A stretch of DNA of 64,000 nt from the NCBI RefSeq assembly GCF_029277305.1, contig NZ_CP119526.1; one strand, written 5' to 3'. Every line of letters begins with the position of its first letter. Position 1 is the first letter of the stretch. Below are positions 42,523 through 50,275 of this stretch, piece by piece. The stretch is from Guptibacillus hwajinpoensis (GTDB lineage Bacteria > Bacillota > Bacilli > Bacillales > Guptibacillaceae). The position numbers and the translations under genes are program-made. The notes beneath the pieces were generated by a model. That model saw nothing but the letters and a program-made list of their open reading frames with translations, was not told the origin of the DNA and did not search any database.

Positions 42523-42729
42523 ATGATTTTATATCCATCGATTGATTCACTTATGGACAGAATTGATTCAAAGTACACACTAGCAACGCTTTCGGCTAAG
42601 CGAGCACGCGTTATTCAGCAGACTGGTAACGTTTATGTAGATCGTCCAAAGTCGGTTAAAGCTGTTGGTAAAGCACTTGAAGAAGTAATGGACGGCAAGC
42701 TACTTGCTGACGGAATGATAGAAGATTGA
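42523..42729 (+). CDS. rpoZ: RNA polymerase omega subunit
   Basis: Small accessory subunit of RNA polymerase that helps assemble the beta' chain. The 68-residue protein has MILYPSIDSLMDRIDSKYTLATLSAKRARVI and the KSVKAVGKALEEVMDGKL tail, as in Bacillus RpoZ. It starts two bases after the gmk stop with GGAGG in the end of gmk. A strong terminator follows. Confidence 0.95.
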   Translation: MILYPSIDSLMDRIDSKYTLATLSAKRARVIQQTGNVYVDRPKSVKAVGKALEEVMDGKLLADGMIED

Positions 42730-42737
42730 TGCTCTAG

Positions 42738-42770
42738 TAACAACCTATGTGAATAGGTTGTTATTTTTTT
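42738..42770 (+). terminator. Rho-independent terminator after rpoZ
   Basis: Perfect 11-base stem TAACAACCTAT/ATAGGTTGTTA with loop GTGA, followed by seven T. Confidence 0.9.
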
Positions 42771-42793
42771 CTTACTTTGCGCCACGTTTATTT

Positions 42794-42878
42794 TTGGCTC
42801 ATTTTCGCTGCGAGAGTCAGAGACCTTTCAGCAGAGCTGAAAGGCGAGTGAAACTAAGGTTTCACTCGAATGAACCAA
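42794..42878. repeat. Multi-arm hairpin structure between rpoZ and coaBC
   Basis: An outer stem TTGGCTCATT (42794-42803) with AATGAACCAA (42869-42878; nine of ten pair) encloses two perfect hairpins that abut each other: CCTTTCAGC/GCTGAAAGG (42824-42844, 3-base loop) and CGAGTGAAAC/GTTTCACTCG (42845-42868, 4-base loop). A small TCG/CGA arm may form at 42805-42813. The whole makes a three- or four-way junction of about 85 bases with no free base between the arms on the 3' side. It has no T run and no coding potential. It may be a structured RNA or a mobile palindromic repeat. Confidence 0.7.
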
Positions 42879-42972
42879 ATATAGAGCGGTAGATTTTAGA
42901 CAATGATACAAAGAGAAACAAAGACAACCATAACTATATTATGTTAACTATTGAGATGGAAGGTGATGTTTG

Positions 42973-44181
42973 ATGAGTCTCAGAGGAAAGAAGATATTGC
43001 TGTGTGTGAGTGGGGGTATTGCTGTTTTTAAGGCTGCGGCGCTTACTAGTAAATTATATCAAACGGGTGCTGAGGTTAAGGTGTTGATGACAAATTCGGC
43101 AACTGAATTTGTTACGCCTCTTACTTTTCAAACGCTATCTCGAAATGAGGTATACCTAGACACATTTGAAGAGAAAGAGCCATCGTCTGTTGCTCATATC
43201 GATGTTGCTGACTGGGCAGATCTCGTTCTAATTGCTCCTGCAACTGCTAATATGATTGGTAAGCTAGCGAATGGGATAGCCGATGATATGATGTCTACAA
43301 CCTTACTTGCGACAGAGGCACCTGTGTGGGTTGCTCCTGCAATGAATGTACATATGTATGACCATCCTGCTGTAAAGAAGAACATGGATACATTAAGGTC
43401 ATTTGGGTGTCATTTTCTTGAACCTGGAGAAGGGTTGCTTGCATGCGGCTACGTTGGTAAAGGGCGTATGGCAGAACCTGAAGATATCCTTTCAACGCTT
43501 GAAACGTACTTTTCAAGCGATAGGAACGATTTAGACGGTAAGCAAATTGTTATTACGGCAGGGCCAACGCGAGAAGCAGTAGATCCAGTGCGCTATTTTA
43601 CAAATTACTCATCAGGCAAAATGGGGTTTGCGCTAGCTGAACAGGCAGCCAAACGAGGAGCAGACGTTACGTTAATTGCAGGACCAGTATCACTTCCAAC
43701 CCCAGAAAACGTGAAGAGAATTGACGTTGTTACTGCGGATGATATGTTCCAAGCGGTTATTAAAGCGGCGGATTTAGCGGATGTTGTTATTAAAGCAGCC
43801 GCTGTAGCTGATTATCGTCCTGCTCAAGTTGCAACTGAGAAAATGAAAAAGTCTGACGATGCGATGGCGATTGAAATGGAACGAACGAAAGACATTTTGT
43901 GGACGCTTGGACAAATGAAAACAAATCAAATCCTAGTCGGGTTTGCTGCTGAATCTGAGCGGTTGGATGAGTATGCCAAGAAAAAACTAGAGAAGAAGAA
44001 CCTGGATCTTATATGTGCAAATAACATTAAAGCAGAAGGGGCCGGGTTTAATAAAGATACGAATGTCATGACGCTAATGAGAAGAGACGGTGAGCGTGTT
44101 GAACTTCCGCTTCAGTCTAAGCATGAAGCGGCTAATCGCATTTTAGATGAAGTGAAACGATTGGACGTGAACCATACATGA
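42973..44181 (+). CDS. coaBC: Bifunctional phosphopantothenoylcysteine decarboxylase / phosphopantothenate--cysteine ligase
   Basis: Catalyses two steps of coenzyme A synthesis: CTP-dependent addition of cysteine to phosphopantothenate (CoaB) and FMN-dependent decarboxylation (CoaC). The 402-residue protein has the CoaC flavoprotein domain (ILLCVSGGIAVFKAAALTSKL, catalytic His in SSVAHIDVADWADL, APAMNVHMY) and the CoaB domain from about residue 185 (ITAGPTREAVDPVRYFTNYSSGKMG, AAVADYRP). ATG at 42973 is preferred over the adjacent TTG because of spacing from GAAGGTGA. It overlaps priA by four bases. Confidence 0.96.
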   Translation: MSLRGKKILLCVSGGIAVFKAAALTSKLYQTGAEVKVLMTNSATEFVTPLTFQTLSRNEVYLDTFEEKEPSSVAHIDVADWADLVLIAPATANMIGKLANGIADDMMSTTLLATEAPVWVAPAMNVHMYDHPAVKKNMDTLRSFGCHFLEPGEGLLACGYVGKGRMAEPEDILSTLETYFSSDRNDLDGKQIVITAGPTREAVDPVRYFTNYSSGKMGFALAEQAAKRGADVTLIAGPVSLPTPENVKRIDVVTADDMFQAVIKAADLADVVIKAAAVADYRPAQVATEKMKKSDDAMAIEMERTKDILWTLGQMKTNQILVGFAAESERLDEYAKKKLEKKNLDLICANNIKAEGAGFNKDTNVMTLMRRDGERVELPLQSKHEAANRILDEVKRLDVNHT

Positions 44182-46577
44182 TTGCAAAAGTCATAGTCGA
44201 CGTACCGGCGAATCAGACTGATCGCCTGTTTGATTATGCAATTCCAAAAGAGTGGGAAGAAATGATAGAACCTGGTATGCGTGTTGTTGTGCCGTTTGGA
44301 CCGAGAAAAATCCAGGGATTTGTTATTTCTGTTGTGAGTGAATCTGAACACGCTAAGTTAAAAGAAATTAGTGAAGTGAAAGATGTTACCCCGGTTTTGA
44401 CGAGAGAATTATTGGATCTTGGGTTCTGGTTAACAGAAAAAACACTATGTTATGCCGTTTCTGCTCTTCAGGTCATGCTTCCTGCTGCGATGAAAGCGAA
44501 CGTGACGAAAACGGTTGTGCTTGGAAATAAAGTGAATCATGAGGCAGCATGGGTTAGAATGATTGAAAATAGTGGTTTGAAATGGGATGAGTTTCTCTCT
44601 CATTTTAGCCATAAGGAATTAAATCGTGCCATCAAAAATGACGAGCTTGAAGTGCGATATGATGTGAAAGAGAAAACGGCACCGAAAACAATTCTCTCCA
44701 TTTCTGCTGCCCTTACAAAAGATGAACTTCGAAACGAGAAAGAGAAAATGGGGAACCGAGCCATGAAACAGCAGGATATCATTAGCTTTTTTCTCGATAA
44801 CGATGGAGCTATTTCCTATAAAGAGCTAATGGATGTATTGGATACAACGCGTTCTACCATTAAATCTCTCGTTTCTAAAGCGATTTTGAAAGAAGAAGAA
44901 GTCGAGCTTTATCGAGATCCTTATAAAGGACGGAGTTTTAAGCCATCAGAAGCAATGGAACTGACAGATCTTCAAAAAAATGCGATTTCTCCTATCCTAG
45001 AAAGCCTTGAGAATCGTCAACATGGAACGTTCCTTATTCATGGAGTAACAGGAAGTGGCAAGACGGAGATTTATCTACAATCAATTCATCGCGTTCTCGA
45101 GCAAGGAAAGGAAGCCATTGTCCTTGTTCCAGAAATCTCATTAACACCTCAAATGGTGACCAGGTTTAAAAGTAGGTTTGGGTCAGAAGTTGCTGTCCTT
45201 CACAGTGGATTGTCACGAGGTGAAAAGTACGATGAGTGGCGTAAAATTCATCGTAAAGAAGTAAAAGTAGTCGTTGGGGCGCGGTCTGCTGTTTTTGCTC
45301 CATTTACGAATCTTGGTATTATCATAATTGATGAAGAACATGAAAGTAGCTATAAACAAGAGGAGAATCCTCGTTACCATGCAAGAGACGTTGCTATCAA
45401 AAGGGGTGAACATTACCAATGTCCGGTCGTTTTAGGTAGTGCAACTCCGTCACTAGAATCGTATGCGAGAGCCTCTAAAGGGGTTTATACTCTGATCGAA
45501 CTACTCGAACGCGTTAACAAGCAGGCGATGCCGGAAGTCTCGATTGTTGATATGAGAGAAGAACTCCGGTCAGGAAATCGATCAATGTTTTCAAATGAAC
45601 TGTACGATAAACTGAAGGTACGACTCGAGAAGAAAGAACAAACGGTGCTCTTTTTAAATAGACGGGGATATTCTACGTTCGTTATGTGTCGCGATTGTGG
45701 GTTTGTTGTTGAATGCCCTCATTGCGATATTAGTTTAACGTACCATAAGATGAACGGCACAATGCGATGTCACTATTGTGGACATGAAGAACGATTCCCG
45801 AGTCAATGTCCTGAATGTGAAAGCGAGCATATTCGTTTCTTCGGTACGGGAACACAGCGTGTGGAAGAAGAGTTAACGAAAATATTGCCAGAAGCACGCG
45901 TGGTTCGAATGGATGTTGACACAACCAGGCGTAAAGGATCTCATGAGAAGCTTTTAAATCAGTTTGGAGAAGGAAAGGCTGATATTCTACTCGGTACACA
46001 GATGATTGCCAAAGGCCTTGATTTCCCAAATGTTACGCTCGTAGGAGTTCTTGCTGGTGATGCAATGCTTCACTTGCCCGACTTTCGAGCTTCAGAGAAA
46101 ACATTTCAGCTTCTTACACAGGTGAGCGGTCGAGCAGGTCGTCACATCCTTCCTGGTGAAGTTATTGTGCAGTCTTATACGCCAGAGCATTACAGTATTG
46201 AAATGGCAGCGGATCACGATTTCCAGTCGTTTTACAAGCGAGAGATGGTTACAAGAAAACAGTTTGGCTATCCGCCTTTTTATTTTCTTGCGATGGTAAA
46301 CGTGTCACATGAAGAATTAACAAAAACCGTAGATGTGACAGAGAAAATCACAAGCTTTTTGAAGAGTAAGCTTTCAAATGCAAGTGTTGTGCTAGGTCCG
46401 GTAGCATCTCCAATTCCTAGGATCAAAGATAGATATCGCTATCAATGCATGATAAAATACAAAACTGAACCGAATTTAAATGATCATCTTAAAGAAATAC
46501 AAAAGCATTATTCAAAAGACATTAGCCGTGGAGGATTGCAGCTGACAATCGATACACAGCCTTATATGATGATGTAA
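44178..46577 (+). CDS. priA: Primosomal replication restart helicase PriA
   Basis: DEAH-type 3'-5' DNA helicase that reloads the replicative helicase at stalled forks. The 799-residue protein has the 3'-DNA-binding N-terminal domain (VDVPANQTDRLFDYAIP), Walker A GVTGSGKTEIYLQSI, Walker B as DEEHESSYKQEENPRYHARDVA, two zinc-binding cysteine groups (CRDCGFVVECPHC; CHYCGHEERFPSQCPEC), and motif VI QVSGRAGR. Length is normal for Bacillus. The ATG overlaps the coaBC stop. Confidence 0.97.
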   Translation: MIAKVIVDVPANQTDRLFDYAIPKEWEEMIEPGMRVVVPFGPRKIQGFVISVVSESEHAKLKEISEVKDVTPVLTRELLDLGFWLTEKTLCYAVSALQVMLPAAMKANVTKTVVLGNKVNHEAAWVRMIENSGLKWDEFLSHFSHKELNRAIKNDELEVRYDVKEKTAPKTILSISAALTKDELRNEKEKMGNRAMKQQDIISFFLDNDGAISYKELMDVLDTTRSTIKSLVSKAILKEEEVELYRDPYKGRSFKPSEAMELTDLQKNAISPILESLENRQHGTFLIHGVTGSGKTEIYLQSIHRVLEQGKEAIVLVPEISLTPQMVTRFKSRFGSEVAVLHSGLSRGEKYDEWRKIHRKEVKVVVGARSAVFAPFTNLGIIIIDEEHESSYKQEENPRYHARDVAIKRGEHYQCPVVLGSATPSLESYARASKGVYTLIELLERVNKQAMPEVSIVDMREELRSGNRSMFSNELYDKLKVRLEKKEQTVLFLNRRGYSTFVMCRDCGFVVECPHCDISLTYHKMNGTMRCHYCGHEERFPSQCPECESEHIRFFGTGTQRVEEELTKILPEARVVRMDVDTTRRKGSHEKLLNQFGEGKADILLGTQMIAKGLDFPNVTLVGVLAGDAMLHLPDFRASEKTFQLLTQVSGRAGRHILPGEVIVQSYTPEHYSIEMAADHDFQSFYKREMVTRKQFGYPPFYFLAMVNVSHEELTKTVDVTEKITSFLKSKLSNASVVLGPVASPIPRIKDRYRYQCMIKYKTEPNLNDHLKEIQKHYSKDISRGGLQLTIDTQPYMMM

Positions 46578-46597
46578 GTGTGAAAGGGAGAATAACG

Positions 46598-47068
46598 TTG
46601 GCCATTAGAGAAATAGTAATGCACCCAAATGAGGTGCTTGAAGTAAAATGTAAGCCCGTTGATACGTTTGACAAAGAGCTACATGCACTGCTTGATGATA
46701 TGTTTGAAACGATGTATGACGCAGAAGGAGTAGGGCTTGCTGCGCCACAAATTGGCATTGATCAACAAATTGCTGTCGTGGATACACGAGAAGAAGAAGC
46801 ACTGGAATTAATTAACCCTGAAGTAATAAAGTCGTCAGGTAAAGAAGTTGATCTAGAAGGTTGCCTTAGTTTTCCTGGATTGTTTGGTGAGGTAGAGCGT
46901 CCGTTTCGAATCACTCTGAAAGCTCATAATCGCTTTGGTAAAGAGTTTAAGTTAAAAGCGGAAGGGTTCTTTGCAAGAGCCATCCAACATGAAATCGATC
47001 ATTTGCATGGCGTTCTTTTCACTGAGAAAGTCATTCGCTACATCGATCCAGAGGGAGCTGAAGAATAA
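46598..47068 (+). CDS. def: Peptide deformylase
   Basis: Metal-dependent enzyme that removes the formyl group from nascent proteins. The 156-residue protein has motif 1 GVGLAAPQIG, motif 2 EGCLSFP and motif 3 QHEIDHLHG, the metal ligands and catalytic glutamate. I start it at TTG 46598 (MAIREIVMHP), seven bases or so after AAAGGGAG; a GTG at 46580 overlaps that ribosome site. Followed two bases later by fmt, which supplies the opposite reaction. Confidence 0.95.
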   Translation: MAIREIVMHPNEVLEVKCKPVDTFDKELHALLDDMFETMYDAEGVGLAAPQIGIDQQIAVVDTREEEALELINPEVIKSSGKEVDLEGCLSFPGLFGEVERPFRITLKAHNRFGKEFKLKAEGFFARAIQHEIDHLHGVLFTEKVIRYIDPEGAEE

Positions 47069-47070
47069 GT

Positions 47071-48009
47071 ATGACGAAGATTGTATTTATGGGAACGCCA
47101 GATTTCTCTGTTCCTGTACTTGATATGCTAGTTGAAGAAGGATACTCGATTGTCGGCGTTGTCACACAGCCTGATCGACCAAAAGGTAGAAAGAGAGTAA
47201 TGACACCTCCTCCAGTTAAAGTTGCAGCAGAAAGGCTCGGTCTACCTGTTTTGCAACCTGAGAAAGTAAAAGACAGTGAGCAGCTCCAGCCTATCCTGGA
47301 TTTACAGCCTGACTTAATTGTTACCGCAGCTTTTGGACAAATCCTTCCGAAACAGCTGCTTGATGCGCCTAAACATGGGTGTATTAATGTCCATGCATCA
47401 CTTTTACCTGAACTACGAGGTGGAGCGCCAGTTCATTATTCCATTCTGCAAGGAAAGAAAGAAACGGGTATTACCATTATGTATATGGTAGAAAAGTTAG
47501 ATGCAGGTGACATTTTAACGCAATCCGTTGTTCCAATTGAGGAGCGTGACAATACAGGTAGCCTACATGATAAATTAAGTGTATCAGGCTCTGAATTACT
47601 GAAAGATACGCTTCCTAAACTATTAAATGGTGACATTAGTCCGGTGAAGCAAAATGATTCAGAAGCAACTTTCGCCCCGAATATTAAGCGTGAGCAAGAG
47701 AAAATTGATTGGGCAAAATCTGGCGAAGAAATCTACAACCATATTCGTGGGTTACATCCGTGGCCAGTTGCTTTCACTCATTATGAAGGCAAGGTCATGA
47801 AGATCTGGTGGGGTGAAAAAATCGAGAGTACATCAGATGCAGAGCCAGGAACGGTTCTATACACAGATTCTGACGGTCCTGTTGTAGCTACTGGAAACTC
47901 AACTGCAATTAAACTGACTGATATCCAACCAGCTGGAAAGAAACGCATGACATCCGCTCAGTATTTACAAGGGCGTACATTCGAGAAAAATGAAAGATTT
48001 GGTGAATAA
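47071..48009 (+). CDS. fmt: Methionyl-tRNA formyltransferase
   Basis: Formylates initiator Met-tRNA with 10-formyl-THF. The 312-residue protein has VFMGTPDFSVPVLDML at the N-terminus, the folate-binding and catalytic region INVHASLLPELRGGAPVHYSIL with the ligand Asp in EKLDAGDIL, and a C-terminal OB-fold domain (GEKIESTSDAEPGTV). It lies between def and rsmB, overlapping neither but spaced by only one or two bases. Confidence 0.97.
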   Translation: MTKIVFMGTPDFSVPVLDMLVEEGYSIVGVVTQPDRPKGRKRVMTPPPVKVAAERLGLPVLQPEKVKDSEQLQPILDLQPDLIVTAAFGQILPKQLLDAPKHGCINVHASLLPELRGGAPVHYSILQGKKETGITIMYMVEKLDAGDILTQSVVPIEERDNTGSLHDKLSVSGSELLKDTLPKLLNGDISPVKQNDSEATFAPNIKREQEKIDWAKSGEEIYNHIRGLHPWPVAFTHYEGKVMKIWWGEKIESTSDAEPGTVLYTDSDGPVVATGNSTAIKLTDIQPAGKKRMTSAQYLQGRTFEKNERFGE

Positions 48010-48010
48010 A

Positions 48011-49345
48011 ATGGCAAATGTAAGAGAAGCAGCACTTGATGTAATTGAAAAGATTAATAAAAATCAGGCTTATAGTAACCTTTTATTAAATGAAACGATT
48101 AAGAAGCACCAGCTTAGCCGAAAGGATACTGGTCTATTAACTGAAATTGTGTACGGTACGATACAAAGGAAGCAGACGCTCGATTTCTACCTTGACGATT
48201 TCCTTGCAAATAGGAAACGAATTCAAACGTGGGTGATCTCTCTTTTACAATTATCTCTTTACCAAATGATCTATCTGGATCGTGTACCTGATCGTGCAAT
48301 TATTCATGAAGCTGTCGAAATCGCTAAAAAGCGTGGTCATAAAGGCGTTAGTGGAATGGTGAATGGGGTTCTTCGCAACACCCAACGAAAAGGACTTAGA
48401 AATCCTGAGGAAATTGAAGACGTTGCTGAGCGTATCTCAATCGCTAAAAGTCATCCACTTTGGCTTGTGAAGCGTTGGATTGATCAGCTCGGTGTCGAAG
48501 CAACAGAAGCAATGTGTGATGAGAATCTTCTAGCTCCATATGTGACAGCACGAGTAAATGTATCCAAAACATCTATTGATCAAGTTATGACCGATTTAGA
48601 AAAAGAAGGCGTACAAGCTGTCCCAGGTAGCCTTTCAGAGGACGCAATTAAAGTCCTTGAAGGGAAACTACTAGAAACAAGCGTTTACAAGCGCGGTGAT
48701 TTAACGATTCAAGATGAAAGTTCCATGCTTGTAGCAAGAGCGCTCGGTATTGAGCCAGGACAGAAAGTTCTCGATGCTTGTGCAGCTCCTGGTGGGAAGT
48801 CAACTCATATTGCAGAACGATTAAACGGATCTGGACATGTAAATTCCCTTGATCTTCATGCACATAAAGTGAAGTTAATTAAGAAACAAGCACAACGTCT
48901 TAATTTACGTGCAATCGAAGCAGAGACGCTCGACAGCAGAAACGTAGCAGAGAGGTTTAAAGCAAAATCCTTTGATCGTATTCTTGTAGATGCACCGTGT
49001 ACAGGATTCGGTGTTCTTCGAAGAAAACCTGATATTAAATGGTCGAAGCAAGAGGAAGATATCAATCGCATCACGAGTGTACAAAAAGGAATTCTTGAAG
49101 CTCAGGCAAGTCTTGTAAAACCAGGTGGAAAATTGGTTTACAGTACGTGTACAATAGAAGAGGCGGAAAACCAAGAAGTGGTAAAACAATTCCTGGCAGA
49201 CCACCCGGAATTTAAGCTAGATGAGACGCTTATTAATCGATTGCCTGATAAGGTAGCAGAGTATTGTGATGGTGGAGAGCTTCAACTTCTTCCACATTAC
49301 TTTGGTACAGATGGCTTTTATATTGCATGCTTAGTTAAAAAATAG
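48011..49345 (+). CDS. rsmB: 16S rRNA (cytosine-967-C5)-methyltransferase
   Basis: Methylates C967 (E. coli numbering) of 16S rRNA. The 444-residue protein has an N-terminal NusB-like RNA-binding domain (AALDVIEKINKNQAYSNLLLNETI) and a Rossmann methyltransferase with VLDACAAPGGKSTHIAERL, the catalytic cysteine motif VDAPCTGFGVLRRKPDI and the second cysteine in YSTCTIEEAENQEVV. I start at ATG 48011, one base after the fmt stop. In B. subtilis the rRNA methyltransferase gene rlmN follows; here it does not. Confidence 0.96.
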   Translation: MANVREAALDVIEKINKNQAYSNLLLNETIKKHQLSRKDTGLLTEIVYGTIQRKQTLDFYLDDFLANRKRIQTWVISLLQLSLYQMIYLDRVPDRAIIHEAVEIAKKRGHKGVSGMVNGVLRNTQRKGLRNPEEIEDVAERISIAKSHPLWLVKRWIDQLGVEATEAMCDENLLAPYVTARVNVSKTSIDQVMTDLEKEGVQAVPGSLSEDAIKVLEGKLLETSVYKRGDLTIQDESSMLVARALGIEPGQKVLDACAAPGGKSTHIAERLNGSGHVNSLDLHAHKVKLIKKQAQRLNLRAIEAETLDSRNVAERFKAKSFDRILVDAPCTGFGVLRRKPDIKWSKQEEDINRITSVQKGILEAQASLVKPGGKLVYSTCTIEEAENQEVVKQFLADHPEFKLDETLINRLPDKVAEYCDGGELQLLPHYFGTDGFYIACLVKK

Positions 49346-49437
49346 GGCTATTACGAAGAGATTGTAGCGGTTGATTCCGCTCTGAAGTGTGGCTTTACTA
49401 TATGGCCCCTTCCAAAAGCAACTTTTAGAAAATAGCC
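49346..49437 (-). repeat. Degenerate short MITE-like repeat (copy F)
   Basis: Begins GGCTATTACGAAGAGATTGT right after the rsmB stop and ends AGCAACTTTTAGAAAATAGCC; the outer seven bases are a perfect inverted repeat (GGCTATT/AATAGCC). The interior GCGGTTGATTCCGCTCTGAA and GTGTGG correspond to the reverse of copies A and B (GCGGGTTAATTTCCGCTCC, GTGTGG). The GC-rich core is absent. It occupies the rsmB-prpC interval. Confidence 0.6.
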
Positions 49438-49522
49438 AAGAATAAATAACCGGCGCTGGCGGGTTGCTTCATAGGAAGCAATTTTCGCCGCGTCATTATT
49501 GTAGAGGAGACGGGGTGACCAC

Positions 49523-50275
49523 ATGCAAGCTGTAACATTGACAGACCAGGGACAAGTAAGGGCATACAATGAAGACAGTACGAATGCAGTGAAGAATAGC
49601 CTGGGAGAATATCTAGTTGTTGTAGCGGACGGAATGGGTGGCCATAAAGCTGGTGATGTTGCTAGTGCGCTGGCTGTTGAATCGCTTCAACTTAGCTGGA
49701 AAGAAGAAGAAGCTGGCTTTCGACCGGGAAGAGCGGAAGCATGGCTCCTACATACCATCCAACAAGCAAATGAGACGATTCTATCTTTGTCAAAAGAGAA
49801 ACCGCAGTATGCCGGAATGGGTACGACGATTGTAGCGGCAGTATGTACCAATGAGTTTATTACAATTGCGCATGTCGGAGATAGCCGTGCGTACTTGATT
49901 GGACATGATGGTCTTTCTCAAAAAACAAGTGATCACTCTCTTGTAAACGAACTGGTCAAAAATGGGCAGCTTTCAGAAGAAGAAGCAGAAGACCATCCAA
50001 GAAAAAATGTGTTACTTCGCGCACTTGGGACGGATATGAATGTGAAGGTTGATGTTCATACGTTTGAATGGGATGAACAAGATGTAGCACTCTTTTGTTC
50101 AGATGGTTTAACGAATAAAGTGTCAGATACAGAGCTTCAAGATGTGTTGAATTCAAATCAATTGCTAAAGGAGAAGGTAGCTAAACTTATTCGTTTAGCA
50201 AATGAGGCAGGCGGAGAAGATAATATCACTGCAGCTATTGTTGAGAACTCACCTTCTTCAGGAAGTGAAGTCTAA
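49523..50275 (+). CDS. prpC: PP2C-family serine/threonine phosphatase PrpC
   Basis: Manganese-dependent phosphatase that reverses PrkC phosphorylation. The 250-residue protein has the PP2C metal-binding motifs VRAYNEDS, VVADGMGGHKAGDVAS, AHVGDSRAYL, ALFCSDGLTNKV and GGEDNITAAIV. The ATG at 49523 follows GGAGACGGGGTG. It overlaps prkC by one base, the classic phosphatase-kinase pair. Confidence 0.96.
   Translation: MQAVTLTDQGQVRAYNEDSTNAVKNSLGEYLVVVADGMGGHKAGDVASALAVESLQLSWKEEEAGFRPGRAEAWLLHTIQQANETILSLSKEKPQYAGMGTTIVAAVCTNEFITIAHVGDSRAYLIGHDGLSQKTSDHSLVNELVKNGQLSEEEAEDHPRKNVLLRALGTDMNVKVDVHTFEWDEQDVALFCSDGLTNKVSDTELQDVLNSNQLLKEKVAKLIRLANEAGGEDNITAAIVENSPSSGSEV

Noticed and set aside
42781..42969. 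Possible CRISPR or tRNA gene at the rpoZ-coaBC palindromes
   Set aside because: There are only two different hairpins, no repeated unit with spacers, and the arms do not have tRNA dimensions or the conserved GTTCRA sequence.
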